Shown: positions 33,698-42,451, counted from the stretch's first letter. The stretch: DNA of 64,000 bases from Salinicoccus sediminis (GCF_000986795.1 NZ_LAYZ01000004.1:62001-126000), one strand, 5' to 3'. Made by a program: numbers and translations. The notes: generated from the sequence alone by a model not told the origin.

Positions 33698-35407
33698 ATG
33701 GCAGATATTGGAGATATATTCAAAGCACAGAAAAGATATAAGATGGACAATGAAAACAAGGGGGATACGAGTCGTGACGGCATGGTCGCCAGTGCAATTG
33801 CAGAAGCCTCGGCAGCCGGCAATAAAATGCTCGAGTCAGGCGGCAATGCTTTCGATGCACTCATTGCCGTCCAGCTGTCACTGGCGGTGGTGGAAGGGAT
33901 GAACACCGGCATCGGGGCCGGTGGTTTCATACTCTGTTACGACAACGATAAAAAAGAGACCAAAGTGGTGAACGCCCATTCGCGTGCCCCGGCCGGGCTG
34001 ACACCGGAGTGCTTCATCAGTGACGGGGAGCCGATGCCGTTTGACGAGCGCACGAAGAGTGCCGTATCGATCGGCGTACCCGGCATCATGAAAGGCATGG
34101 AATACCTCCATGAAAATTATGCGACACTGCCGCTCGAGCAGCTGATCGATCCCGCCATCACACTGGCCAAAAATGAATTAAGGGTCAATTCCCTGTGGGA
34201 CCGTACCATCCAGCTGTTCAAACACCGGCTCAAGGATACGGCGCGCGAAAAATTCGTGCCGAAAGGGACGCCGCTGCGGGAGGGTGATACCATCACCCAG
34301 CTGGAGCTCGCGAAAACCCTTGAGATCATCAGGGAAGATGGCTTCAATGCCGTATATGAAGGTGAAATCGCGGATGCCATAGTGGAAACCGTGCGGGAAC
34401 ACGGCGGCACGCTCACCCGTGAAGACCTGCTCGACTATCAGGTCAAAATAGATGAGCCCCTGTGGAGCAGCTATAAAGGGTACAAGATCGCTTTCCCCGC
34501 TCCTCCGAGCGGCGGGGGCCTGGGGGTCGCACAACAGCTGAAAATGTTTGAGGCGCTTGACATCTCCCGTTACGAACCGCATTCCTGGGAAAAGTATCAT
34601 CTTGTGTCCCAGGTGGTACAATTCGTCCTTGCCGACCGGCAGCGCTATATCGGCGACCCCGGTTTCCATGATCTGCCGCTTGAGGGGCTGCTGGACGAAG
34701 ATTATATAAAAGAGCGCTGCGGTGAGATCAGCCTGGAAAAAAACCTGGGCAAAGTGGAGCCCGGCAATCCGTGGAAATACCAGAAAAAGAGTGCAGGCAG
34801 TGTAAAGAACAATCATTATACTGACAACGAAGGATATGAGACCACACACTTTACCGCCGTCGACCGATGGGGGAACATTGCCTCCTGCACCTCCTCCATC
34901 GAGAGGATATTCGGGTCGGGCATCATGGTTCCGAATTACGGATTTTTATTGAACAATGATCTGACGGATTTTGAACCTGAACCCGGACAGGTCAATGAAC
35001 CGGACAGCAACAAATGTCCGACCAGCTCCAAATGTCCGACCATCATGTTCCATGATGATGCACCGTTCTTCACTCTCGGTTCGCCCGGCGGACCGACCAT
35101 CATCGCCTCCGTCGCCCAGACGATCCTGAACGTCATCGATTACAATATGCCGCTCGAAGATGCGATCAAAGAACCGCGCGTCTACATTGAGCCGGAGCTC
35201 GGCAGGGAGTGGGAAGACGGCATAAATGAAGAGGCGATGCAGGAACTTGAGACACTCGGGTATGAATTCACCCAGTCATTCAGAGTCGAATCCGCCGATA
35301 CGAGACTCGGGGATGTGCAGGCCATAATGATCGACCAGACGGATGGCCATCTGCTTTACGGCGTGGCCGATTCCCCGCGCCCGGGGGATGCAAGAGGCGC
35401 CGAATGA
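33698..35407 (+). CDS. Gamma-glutamyltransferase family protein without signal peptide
   Basis: An Ntn-hydrolase of 569 residues that cleaves or transfers gamma-glutamyl groups, for example from glutathione or poly-gamma-glutamate. The self-cleavage site is in GYETTHFTAVD, with the nucleophile Thr near residue 382; the large-subunit segment ANAHSRAPAGL-like (NAHSRAPAG), the GSPGGPTII oxyanion region and PRVYIEPEL are also seen. The N-terminus (MADIGDIFKAQKRYK) is polar, with no signal peptide, unlike most secreted bacterial GGTs. The ATG at 33698 follows GAGAAAGAG; the GTG at 33689 overlaps that site. Confidence 0.9.
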   Translation: MADIGDIFKAQKRYKMDNENKGDTSRDGMVASAIAEASAAGNKMLESGGNAFDALIAVQLSLAVVEGMNTGIGAGGFILCYDNDKKETKVVNAHSRAPAGLTPECFISDGEPMPFDERTKSAVSIGVPGIMKGMEYLHENYATLPLEQLIDPAITLAKNELRVNSLWDRTIQLFKHRLKDTAREKFVPKGTPLREGDTITQLELAKTLEIIREDGFNAVYEGEIADAIVETVREHGGTLTREDLLDYQVKIDEPLWSSYKGYKIAFPAPPSGGGLGVAQQLKMFEALDISRYEPHSWEKYHLVSQVVQFVLADRQRYIGDPGFHDLPLEGLLDEDYIKERCGEISLEKNLGKVEPGNPWKYQKKSAGSVKNNHYTDNEGYETTHFTAVDRWGNIASCTSSIERIFGSGIMVPNYGFLLNNDLTDFEPEPGQVNEPDSNKCPTSSKCPTIMFHDDAPFFTLGSPGGPTIIASVAQTILNVIDYNMPLEDAIKEPRVYIEPELGREWEDGINEEAMQELETLGYEFTQSFRVESADTRLGDVQAIMIDQTDGHLLYGVADSPRPGDARGAE

Positions 35408-35418
35408 TGTAAAAACTC

Positions 35419-35475
35419 TTTAAAAGTTCCCGTAAACTTGATATAATCTAATATTGCATGAAAGAAGTTTCATGC
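35419..35475 (+). promoter_or_regulatory. trhO promoter and 5' leader hairpin
   Basis: TTTAAA, 17-bp spacer, TATAAT (35442-35447), then a perfect inverted repeat GCATGAAA-N4-TTTCATGC (35456-35475) at the predicted transcript 5' end. A 5'-stabilising hairpin or an operator is possible. Confidence 0.5.
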
Positions 35476-35524
35476 GTTCTATCAGGTATATCCTGCAAAT
35501 ATAATTGATAGGTGGAAACCGAAT

Positions 35525-36481
35525 ATGGAATATCAAGTATTACTTTACTACTACTACACAGACATTGAAGATCCTGAGGAATTTTCCCGGGAACATCTTG
35601 GACTCTGCAAAGGCATGAACCTCAAAGGGAGGATTCTTGTAGCGGGAGAAGGCATCAATGGTACCGTTTCGGGTACTGTCGAAGATACTGAAAAATACAG
35701 GGAATATATGGAGAATCATCCTTTGTTCGAAGGCATCACCTTCAAGATCGATCCGGCAGAGGGCCATGCTTTCAAGAAGATGCATGTGCGTCCGCGTCCG
35801 GAGCTCGTCAACCTGAGCCTGGAGGATGATATCGACCCGCGGGAACTGACCGGCGAATATCTTGAACCGGCCGAATTCCTGCGCCAGATGCAGGATCACG
35901 ACACGATTGTTCTTGATGCCAGGAACACTTATGAATATGACGTTGGCCATTTCAGGGGCGCCATCCGTCCGGACGTGGAAACATTCCGCGACCTGCCGGA
36001 ATGGGTTGAAGAGAACCGTGAAATGCTGGAGGGCAAACGCATACTGACATACTGCACCGGCGGCATCCGCTGTGAGAAATTCTCGGGGTGGCTGAAACGC
36101 GAAGGATTCGATGATGTCGGACAGCTCCACGGCGGTATTGCCACATACGGCAAGGATCCTGTGGCAAAAGGCCAGAACTGGGACGGCATGATGTATGTCT
36201 TCGACGAGAGGCTGACAGTACCGGTCAACCAGGTCGAGCACACGGTGGTCGGCAAGGACCATTTCGACGGCACTCCCTGTGAACGCTATATCAACTGTGC
36301 CGATCCGGACTGCAATGCACAGATCCTCGCTTCTAAGGAAAACGAGGACAGGCATCTTGGCGGCTGCAGCATTGAGTGTACAAAGAGCCCGAAAAACAGA
36401 TATGTCATTGACAATAAACTGTCCTCAGAATTCGTTCAGGAACGGATTCAGGAACTCGAAGAGGGATATTACGCCAGATAA
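35525..36481 (+). CDS. trhO: tRNA uridine(34) 5-hydroxylase TrhO (rhodanese family)
   Basis: A 318-residue rhodanese-domain protein of the TrhO (YceA/YbfQ) family, which hydroxylates U34 of tRNAs. The N-terminal acylphosphatase-like domain has [17 protein letters not shown]; the rhodanese domain has [19 protein letters not shown] and the active loop [11 protein letters not shown] with the catalytic Cys; the C-terminus has a Cys-rich zinc-type segment (CADPDCN, GGCSIEC). AGGTGG precedes the ATG. Confidence 0.93.
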   Translation: MEYQVLLYYYYTDIEDPEEFSREHLGLCKGMNLKGRILVAGEGINGTVSGTVEDTEKYREYMENHPLFEGITFKIDPAEGHAFKKMHVRPRPELVNLSLEDDIDPRELTGEYLEPAEFLRQMQDHDTIVLDARNTYEYDVGHFRGAIRPDVETFRDLPEWVEENREMLEGKRILTYCTGGIRCEKFSGWLKREGFDDVGQLHGGIATYGKDPVAKGQNWDGMMYVFDERLTVPVNQVEHTVVGKDHFDGTPCERYINCADPDCNAQILASKENEDRHLGGCSIECTKSPKNRYVIDNKLSSEFVQERIQELEEGYYAR

Positions 36482-36485
36482 GCTG

Positions 36486-36520
36486 AACGCGCCAATCCAA
36501 ACCGGATTGGCGCGTTTTTT
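36486..36520. terminator. Bidirectional terminator after trhO
   Basis: Thirteen-base stem AACGCGCCAATCC / GGATTGGCGCGTT followed by T6. Confidence 0.92.
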
Positions 36521-37505
36521 ACATCTTCACTATGATTCTGCCGCGTATTTTCCCTTTCAGAATATCGTGGAGGGTCTCCGGCAGGTCGTCGAGGCCGATC
36601 TGATGTGAAATATCGGTCTCAAGGGCGGACGGTTTCATATCACCTGCAAGCCTCTCCCACACTTTGAGGCGGTGCTCCATCGGATGCTTCACCGAATCGA
36701 TGCCGAGCCAGTTGATGTTACGGGAGATGAAAGGCAGCACCGTCGTCTGGACTTCCACGCCTCCGGCCAGGCCGCATGTCGCCACCGAGCCTCCGTAGTC
36801 CAGACTGCTCAGTATATACTGCAGCGTCTTCCCGCCGACCGGGTCGATTGCAGCCGCCCACTGCCTTGTCCGCGTCGCCCGGCCCCTGAAATCCGTCACC
36901 TGGTCTCGGTGGATGACTTTCGCCGCCCCGAGGGATTTCAGGTATTCGGCCTCCTCTGTCCGGCCCGTACTTGCAACGACTTCATATCCGCGGTCATCCA
37001 GCATATTCACAGCGATGCTTCCGACACCGCCGCTCGCGCCGTCGACCAGCACCCGCCCCTTTTCAGGCGTGAGGCCGTTGTCCTCCAGCCGCTGGATGCA
37101 CAGGGCGGCGGTAAACCCCGCCGTCCCCAGCTTCATCGATTCCTCCAGCGTGAGGCCTTCCGGCAGCGGAACGATCCATTCCGCCGGTATCCGGGCCACT
37201 TCACTGAAGCCGCCCGTATGGCGTGTACCGATGAAATAGCTTGTGGCGATGACTTCATCCCCCTCTTTGAACCGGTCGTCCCCGGAAGCGATGACAGTTC
37301 CCGCCAGATCGATGCCGGGCACGAGCGGCAGGATTTCAGCCAGGTCGCCCTTGACCGCAACCATACCGTCCTTATAGTTGACACTGGAGTACGCGACTCT
37401 TATCGTCACTTCCCCTTCCGAAAGGTCATCCAGCCCGATCTCCTTCACTTCCATCTCCATCTTCTCATCCACTTTATCCACTACAAGCGCTTTGAAACGA
37501 TCCAT
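36519..37505 (-). CDS. Zinc-independent oxidoreductase, YhdH/AcuI (acrylyl-CoA reductase) type
   Basis: A 328-residue MDR-superfamily NADPH-dependent reductase. YSSVNYKDGMVA, PLVPGIDLAGTVI and the cofactor region VDGASGGVGSIAVNMLDDRGYEVVAS define the YhdH/AcuI group, which reduces acrylyl-CoA and related quinone-like substrates; no structural zinc cysteines are seen. The start MDRFKALVV at 37505 follows AAAGGG; the frame to 37547 is judged too long. Confidence 0.88.
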   Translation of the reverse strand: MDRFKALVVDKVDEKMEMEVKEIGLDDLSEGEVTIRVAYSSVNYKDGMVAVKGDLAEILPLVPGIDLAGTVIASGDDRFKEGDEVIATSYFIGTRHTGGFSEVARIPAEWIVPLPEGLTLEESMKLGTAGFTAALCIQRLEDNGLTPEKGRVLVDGASGGVGSIAVNMLDDRGYEVVASTGRTEEAEYLKSLGAAKVIHRDQVTDFRGRATRTRQWAAAIDPVGGKTLQYILSSLDYGGSVATCGLAGGVEVQTTVLPFISRNINWLGIDSVKHPMEHRLKVWERLAGDMKPSALETDISHQIGLDDLPETLHDILKGKIRGRIIVKM

Positions 37506-37646
37506 GTACACATACACCCTTTCCATTTGTATCAAAGTTACCCCCATTATAATACATATGCATTCCGCTGTATCGGCTGAAGGCCTGTCGGAACCCGTCC
37601 GCTTTACTGCCGGACTCTCCTGCTGTTATGATTGGGATGAATAAAA

Positions 37647-37746
37647 ACTGCATACCTGAAGACACTGGGGGCGCCTGAAATGGCTGAGACGGAAAACCGG
37701 ACCCCTATCACCCGATCTGGATAACACCAGCGTGGGGAAGTGCAGT
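37647..37746 (+). ncRNA. TPP (THI-box) riboswitch
   Basis: Conserved thi-box elements are visible in order: P1 arm ACTGCA (37647-37652), CTGGGGGCGCCTGAAA, GGCTGAGA, GGACCCCTATCACCCGATCT, GGATAACACCAGCG, GTGGGGAAG, and the closing P1 arm TGCAGT. This is the full thiamine pyrophosphate aptamer. The interval 37506-37830 has no coding region and consists of this element, its attenuator and the short leader. Confidence 0.96.
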
Positions 37747-37775
37747 GAACACTATGATCCGTTTCGTTATAGATG

Positions 37776-37804
37776 ACTGCGCCCCTGCCGGGTGCAGTTT
37801 TTTA
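37776..37804 (+). terminator. Attenuator terminator of the TPP riboswitch
   Basis: ACTGCGCCC / GGGTGCAGT stem (one wobble) with a C-TGCC loop and a T7 run, placed between aptamer and ykoF-like gene. Confidence 0.88.
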
Positions 37805-37830
37805 TTCCAAAAATTACTGGAGGGATTTAT

Positions 37831-38409
37831 ATGACAGCAGAAAAGAGAACAGCAGGCGCACAGTTCACACTGTTTCCGATGTCAGGGAATTTTGCGGACA
37901 TCATACTCGGCGCGCTGGATGAAACAGACACCAAAAATGTGGAGATCGAGACCGACAACGTCAGCACTGAAATCAGGGGATCCATCGACAACATCTTCGA
38001 TGTGATGCAGTCTATATTCCTGCATGGCGCAGGCACCGGTGAGCACGTTGCGCTGAGCGGGACTTGTGCGATCGGGTGCCCGGGCGGCTCGTCGCCAGAA
38101 GGCGTTACAAGGCAGGGTGCACCGCTGAACAGTGGGAAATCTGCAGAAGTGAGTCAGAAGGCCGGTGCCAAATTTTCACTCTATCCGCTCGGCGATATGG
38201 ATTATATGAAAAAAATCGAAGCGCAGACCGACCTGTCGGCGGAATCGGATATCAGTGTCAAACCCGCCCAGGGGGCGACACGCCTCGACGGGGAAGCGGG
38301 CGATATATTCAGGATACTGGAAAAATCCTTCAGCAATGTTTCAGAGAGCGTCGGCCATACAGCCATGGCGTTCACCATCTCCGCCAACAGCCCGTCTGAT
38401 AAAGGATAG
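37831..38409 (+). CDS. ykoF: YkoF-family thiamine/HMP-binding protein
   Basis: A 192-residue protein of two repeated YkoF halves: AGAQFTLFPMSGNFADIIL near residue 9 and AGAKFSLYPLGDMDYMKKI near residue 114. YkoF binds thiamine or its pyrimidine moiety in the cytoplasm and in Bacillus is encoded with the YkoEDC thiamine-precursor transporter. Here it stands alone: the next gene is on the opposite strand. GGAGGG precedes the ATG at 37831; the GTG frame from 37792 begins inside the terminator. Expression is expected to fall when TPP is plentiful. Confidence 0.9.
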   Translation: MTAEKRTAGAQFTLFPMSGNFADIILGALDETDTKNVEIETDNVSTEIRGSIDNIFDVMQSIFLHGAGTGEHVALSGTCAIGCPGGSSPEGVTRQGAPLNSGKSAEVSQKAGAKFSLYPLGDMDYMKKIEAQTDLSAESDISVKPAQGATRLDGEAGDIFRILEKSFSNVSESVGHTAMAFTISANSPSDKG

Positions 38410-38457
38410 CAGGTTTCCGGACGCCGTCCGGTGCCGCGATGTCCATATAACTCTAAA

Positions 38458-38488
38458 AAGCGGACGGAGACTGAGTCTCCGCCCGCTT
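38458..38488. terminator. Bidirectional terminator
   Basis: AAGCGG-A-CGGAGACT / AGTCTCCG-C-CCGCTT stem with one mismatch, flanked by A5 on the left. Confidence 0.82.
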
Positions 38489-38499
38489 CCTCTTTATAT

Positions 38500-39135
38500 C
38501 TAATCCAATACTGCCATTATGAATCCGTCATGTCCTTTGGCACCTACTGTCTGTAATGCAGTTGCATCGATGCGTGGTTCGTCTTTTAAGATTTTCAGGA
38601 ACCGCTGCATCTCAGGACCGTTTGCCTCCTCTTCGAATCTGTCTTCGATCTTGCGCTCTGTTATGATGACAGATCCGCATTTTGCCATATCGATTGCCGC
38701 TTCCAGATAGTCCGGGTAGAGTGCCTGGTTTGCATCTATATAGATGAAATCAAAGCGTGGATATCCTCTTTCAAGCAATTTTGGCAGTGTGTCTTCTGCA
38801 GGTGCATGAATCACTTCAACTTTGTCTTCAAGTCCGACTGCTGTGATATTCCTTTCAGCAATTTCCGCATATTCCGCGTTGGATTCGAGCGACGCCATCT
38901 TCCCTTCTTCAGGAAGTGATTTCCCAAGCCACAGGGTGCTGTAACCTCCCAAAGATCCGATTTCAAGGATCGACTTTGCCTCTTTGATCTTGGCAAGCAG
39001 ATGAAGGTGTTTGCTCTGGGCGGCGAACTCCTCCTCTCCGTGCTCGTTTTGTGCGGGAATGCCGGTCATCACTTCGTCGTCGGCATTCAATTCTGCGTTG
39101 AAATAATCGTCCACAGCGCTCCAAAGTTTGGACAT
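38500..39135 (-). CDS. SAM-dependent O-methyltransferase (caffeoyl-CoA OMT-like)
   Basis: A 211-residue class I methyltransferase of the O-methyltransferase 3 family. SILEIGSLGGYSTLWLGKSL is the SAM-binding motif I, followed by an acidic motif II (ASLESN), and FDFIYIDANQALYPDYLEAA with the metal-binding Asp. Such enzymes methylate catechol-like or other hydroxyl groups; the substrate here is unknown. GGAGGAG precedes the ATG. Its promoter is unusually rich in palindromes. Confidence 0.9.
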   Translation of the reverse strand: MSKLWSAVDDYFNAELNADDEVMTGIPAQNEHGEEEFAAQSKHLHLLAKIKEAKSILEIGSLGGYSTLWLGKSLPEEGKMASLESNAEYAEIAERNITAVGLEDKVEVIHAPAEDTLPKLLERGYPRFDFIYIDANQALYPDYLEAAIDMAKCGSVIITERKIEDRFEEEANGPEMQRFLKILKDEPRIDATALQTVGAKGHDGFIMAVLD

Positions 39136-39174
39136 GTAAATAAATCTCCTCCATAATTTATGGTGCTTTTATTT

Positions 39175-39265
39175 ATAACATTTTATCAGATATCAAATTC
39201 TGAATATTTGATAAAATGTTATGTTCGTTATCATAACGCATAGCACGATTAAATGCAAATTGCAT
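39175..39265 (-). promoter_or_regulatory. O-methyltransferase promoter with three nested palindromes
   Basis: Minus-strand -35 TTGCAT (39258-39253), 17-bp spacer, -10 TATGAT (39235-39230). The -35 lies in ATGCAAATTGCAT (39253-39265), the -10 lies in CGTTATCATAACG (39226-39238), and a perfect 14-bp inverted repeat ATAACATTTTATCA / TGATAAAATGTTAT (39175-39188 / 39209-39222) follows at the start of the leader, with a smaller repeat TATCAAAT / ATTTGATA in its loop. Strong regulation is likely. Confidence 0.7.
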
Positions 39266-40209
39266 CAGTAGCCCACCCGCGCCTGATACCTTTCGATCAC
39301 TTTGCTGAAAAGCGAGGCCATGACCTGCTGGAACAGCATGCAGAATACGACGGGCATCGCCACTTTTGCCGGAAAATATGCAGTGGCGATGACGACGCCG
39401 ACGGAGATGTTCCTCATTCCTGCGTTGAATGTGAAGGCTGTGATGACTCCCGGATCTTTCAGCAGATAGTGGCCCACCGGCAGTGCGAAGGCATAGCCCG
39501 ATATGGTGATGAACAGCACCAGCAGCAGTACCCCGATTATTTCCCCGGAAAAGTCGTAGAAATACGGGGAAATCACACTGCCGTTGATCATGATGATGAG
39601 CATCAGGCTCATCTTTGAAAACGGGGCAAGCGGTCTGCCGAGTGTTTCCCGGACCCTTCCCCCTGTCAGATGGTTCAGAATCACCCCGAGCAGTGTCGGC
39701 AGCACGATCATCCATATCAGCCCCATGATGAGCTCACGGTTGTCCACGGCCACCGCTTCACCGGAGATGATGCTCAGTACAAGCGGCAGGATGATCGGCG
39801 CGAGCAGTGTATCAATCAGTATGATCGACAGCGTGATCGGCAGGTTCCCCCGTGTCACGCTGACCCAGATGACCGATGTAACGCCGGTGGGCACTGCGAC
39901 CGCCAGTGTAAAGCCGATGGTGTAGAGCGGATCGTCAAATATCGCCGATGCCAGCAGCCATGCCCACACAGGCATCAGAATATGCAGGAAGACGAGGGTG
40001 ATCACGATCGCTGCAGGGTGATGCAGCACTGTTTTGAAATCTTTGAAATCCATCCCCAATGCGCCTGTGAACGTCATGAATGCAAACAGGAACGTAATGA
40101 GGAATAAAAACTGCGCGCCGAAATCACCGAGCATCACCCCGACCGCCAGGCTCATTGGCGTGATGACGGCAATCCACTTCTGTATGAAACCATTCAGTCT
40201 TTCCAGCAC
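39265..40209 (-). CDS. Bile acid:sodium symporter (BASS) family transporter
   Basis: A membrane protein of about 314 residues with nine or ten TM helices. The BASS pattern includes FTGALGMDFKDFKTVLHHP, VAVPTGVTSVIWVSVTRGN and the crossover FTFNAGMRNISVGVVIA. Family members import bile acids, pantoate, pyruvate or other organic anions with sodium; substrate unknown. A GTG at 40209 with GGGTG five bases before is preferred; the frame extends to a GTG at 40242. The stop codon lies inside the -35 palindrome of the downstream methyltransferase. Confidence 0.85.
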   Translation of the reverse strand: MLERLNGFIQKWIAVITPMSLAVGVMLGDFGAQFLFLITFLFAFMTFTGALGMDFKDFKTVLHHPAAIVITLVFLHILMPVWAWLLASAIFDDPLYTIGFTLAVAVPTGVTSVIWVSVTRGNLPITLSIILIDTLLAPIILPLVLSIISGEAVAVDNRELIMGLIWMIVLPTLLGVILNHLTGGRVRETLGRPLAPFSKMSLMLIIMINGSVISPYFYDFSGEIIGVLLLVLFITISGYAFALPVGHYLLKDPGVITAFTFNAGMRNISVGVVIATAYFPAKVAMPVVFCMLFQQVMASLFSKVIERYQARVGY

Positions 40210-40319
40210 AAAATCACCCGTCCCGAAATATTTACTTAACACTCTACCATATTACCCCTGTTAAAGTTTACGGCTGAAATCAAAAAACCGGCGCCGAAGC
40301 ACCGGTCCGTCATTTGCCA

Positions 40320-41276
40320 TTACTGTCCTGCAACATCCCGCTTTGTGAAGAAGAGCCAGGCCGCGGCCATGAATACTATCCAGTATACGGCCAGCACACC
40401 GATTGAAAAGCCCATCGTCATCTCTTCCGAGACCGGTCCCGGCCGGGAATCATAGACTGTCAGATCCGTGTTCGCGAACAGTATATATTTCGACCATGCC
40501 TTATCTGCGAAGAACTGGACAATTGAAGTCCCCGCCATCATCAGGAACACAGCAGTACCGATTGCCAGCGCGCTGTTCCTGAAAATGCTCGAGATCATGA
40601 ACGCGAATGTCGCCATCATGAACAGGTTGACCAGCTTGAATCCATATCCGCTCACCACTTCGCCGATGGCCGATACACTCACGATGCCTTCATAGTTTCT
40701 GATCACAAGTTCAGGGTTGCTTCCCGCCACTCCGAAAACGAGCGCGCCCGTCAGCCATGAAAGGACGAGCAGGAAGACCAGGGTGATCAGGGCGAATATC
40801 AGCACAGCAATGTATTTGGATAAGAGGATCATACTCCTTGGAATCGGACGGATGAGAAGCTGCTTAATCGTCCCCCATCTGAATTCATTCGCCACAATAC
40901 CGCCGGCCACGATGATCGTCAGCAGACTGATGACCGACGACAGCATGGCATTGTCGATGACGAACTGCCACGCATCATACGGCACGGGCTTGATATCATT
41001 ATCAATGTGATACTGATTCATCTCGATCTCCCCGGTATTCACTTCAGTCAGGAATTCCTCTTCCTGCATCTCTTCTGTCAATTGTTCGTTTTCGGCTTCG
41101 AGTTCCTCCTGCCAGTCCGCACCGTACTCTTTGCCCGCCATATCAGTTGTTGTTGTGATGAGGGCAACAGCAATCACAAGCAGGGCGAGGAAGATATACA
41201 TGATCCACGTTGACTTCTGTATGAATATCTTCGAAACTTCATTCCAAACCAGACTGAATATTTTACCCAATGACAT
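40320..41276 (-). CDS. ABC-2 type transporter permease
   Basis: A 318-residue permease with an N-terminal TM helix (about 20-40), a Glu-rich extracytoplasmic loop of roughly 70 residues (LEAENEQLTEEMQEEEFLTE) and five more TM helices. The segment NEFRWGTIKQLLIRPIPRSMILLSKY is the typical ABC-2 coupling region. It pairs with the ATPase whose gene overlaps its 5' end. The ATG at 41276 is used; an in-frame TTG at 41285 is possible. Likely exports a drug, peptide or lipid. Confidence 0.85.
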   Translation of the reverse strand: MSLGKIFSLVWNEVSKIFIQKSTWIMYIFLALLVIAVALITTTTDMAGKEYGADWQEELEAENEQLTEEMQEEEFLTEVNTGEIEMNQYHIDNDIKPVPYDAWQFVIDNAMLSSVISLLTIIVAGGIVANEFRWGTIKQLLIRPIPRSMILLSKYIAVLIFALITLVFLLVLSWLTGALVFGVAGSNPELVIRNYEGIVSVSAIGEVVSGYGFKLVNLFMMATFAFMISSIFRNSALAIGTAVFLMMAGTSIVQFFADKAWSKYILFANTDLTVYDSRPGPVSEEMTMGFSIGVLAVYWIVFMAAAWLFFTKRDVAGQ

Positions 41277-42186
41277 TCTCTCCAATCAGATCGAAGAATT
41301 TATCTTCGAGTGATGCGCTTGATACTTCGACCCGGTACACCAGTACATCGGCTGAAACCAGACTGGTCACGATGCTTGGCATCAGTGATTTCTTCGCACT
41401 GAAAGTGAGGAATCCCTGATCCTCTCCGGCTTCAATGCCATGATGGGTTTTCAGCACCTGGACCGCTGAGTCCGCCGGGTCGGCCTCCACCCGAACTTCA
41501 CGCACCGGATCCTCTTCTGCCTGCTGTTCATGCACAGACTGGATGCCGATCAGTTCGCCGTTTTTTATGACGCCGATCCTGTCACACATCAACTCGATCT
41601 CGGACAGCAGATGGCTGGATATGATCACGGCCACATTCTCTTCGTCGGCAAGCCTTCTGATATACTTCCTGATCTCGCGTATGCCGGCAGGGTCGAGTCC
41701 GTTGGTCGGCTCATCAAGTATCAGCACCGATGGATCATGGAGCAGCGCCTGGGCAATTCCCAGTCGCTGGCGCATGCCGAGGGAATATCTCCCGACTTTT
41801 GTTTTAATTGCATTTTCAAGCCCGACGAGCCTGATCACCTGGCTGATGCGTTCCTTCGTCACTCCCGGGCTCATCCGCGCAAAATGCTTCAGGTTCTGCA
41901 TACCGGTCATGAACGGGTACATTTCCGGGTTTTCCACAATCGCGCCCACTTCTCGAATGGCGTCCTTGAAATCCGATTTGACACTCTTGCCGAGAATCCG
42001 CACGTCACCACCCGTAATGCCCATCAATCCGACCATCATTCTGATCGTTGTCGTCTTCCCCGCTCCATTCGGTCCGAGAAATCCGAATACTTCCCCTTTA
42101 TGTATTTCAAAATCCAGGTCTTTAATGATCTTTTTGGAACCGATTTTCTTCGTAAGACCATTGAGTTCCATCGCTGTTTCAGCCAA
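41263..42186 (-). CDS. ABC transporter ATP-binding protein (BcrA/drug-type)
   Basis: A 307-residue ATPase with Walker A GPNGAGKTT near residue 39, Q-loop VGAIVENPEMYPF, signature YSLGMRQRLGIAQAL, Walker B SVLILDEPTNGLDP and H-loop IISSHLLSEIE. The 80-residue C-terminal extension is as in BcrA-type exporters. It starts with TTG after GAGGAGGG, the only well-placed initiation codon. Paired with the downstream permease. Confidence 0.9.
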   Translation of the reverse strand: MAETAMELNGLTKKIGSKKIIKDLDFEIHKGEVFGFLGPNGAGKTTTIRMMVGLMGITGGDVRILGKSVKSDFKDAIREVGAIVENPEMYPFMTGMQNLKHFARMSPGVTKERISQVIRLVGLENAIKTKVGRYSLGMRQRLGIAQALLHDPSVLILDEPTNGLDPAGIREIRKYIRRLADEENVAVIISSHLLSEIELMCDRIGVIKNGELIGIQSVHEQQAEEDPVREVRVEADPADSAVQVLKTHHGIEAGEDQGFLTFSAKKSLMPSIVTSLVSADVLVYRVEVSSASLEDKFFDLIGENVIG

Positions 42187-42294
42187 ATTGAGCCCTCCTC
42201 ATTTCTTGTCATCTACAAGAGTAACAGAAATTCAATTTACTAAAAACTGATATCCTGATTAAAAAATGATCCGGATACGATTCCCGCGCACGGA

Positions 42295-42450
42295 TCACTT
42301 TCTTCTAACAGATCTGATTGTCATATCTTCACCGAAACGCTTCCGCACCATCTTTCTCGCATCCACCTGTGAACGTGCCGGCACTTCCTTTACAGTCTGT
42401 TCATCATCCTGTTCAATTGTAACGATGAAGCATTTTGTCCCGCATCTCAT
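42295..42450 (-). CDS. Small conserved-looking basic protein, 51 aa
   Basis: A short frame, MRCGTKCFIVTIEQ followed by a Lys/Arg-rich part ending FGEDMTIRSVRRK. The ATG at 42450 lies nine bases after AAAAGGA, which is inside the end of the GNAT gene, and its first base is two bases from that gene's final base, so translation is likely coupled. I do not recognise a family. The longer open frame upstream is a shadow of the GNAT gene. Confidence 0.55.
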   Translation of the reverse strand: MRCGTKCFIVTIEQDDEQTVKEVPARSQVDARKMVRKRFGEDMTIRSVRRK

Positions 42451-42451
42451 A

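Noticed and set aside
35540-36355. 271-residue minus-strand open frame
   Set aside because: Antisense to trhO, which carries the rhodanese active site.
36672-37580. 302-residue plus-strand open frame
   Set aside because: Lies opposite the YhdH-type reductase and reads as a His/Arg-rich shadow.
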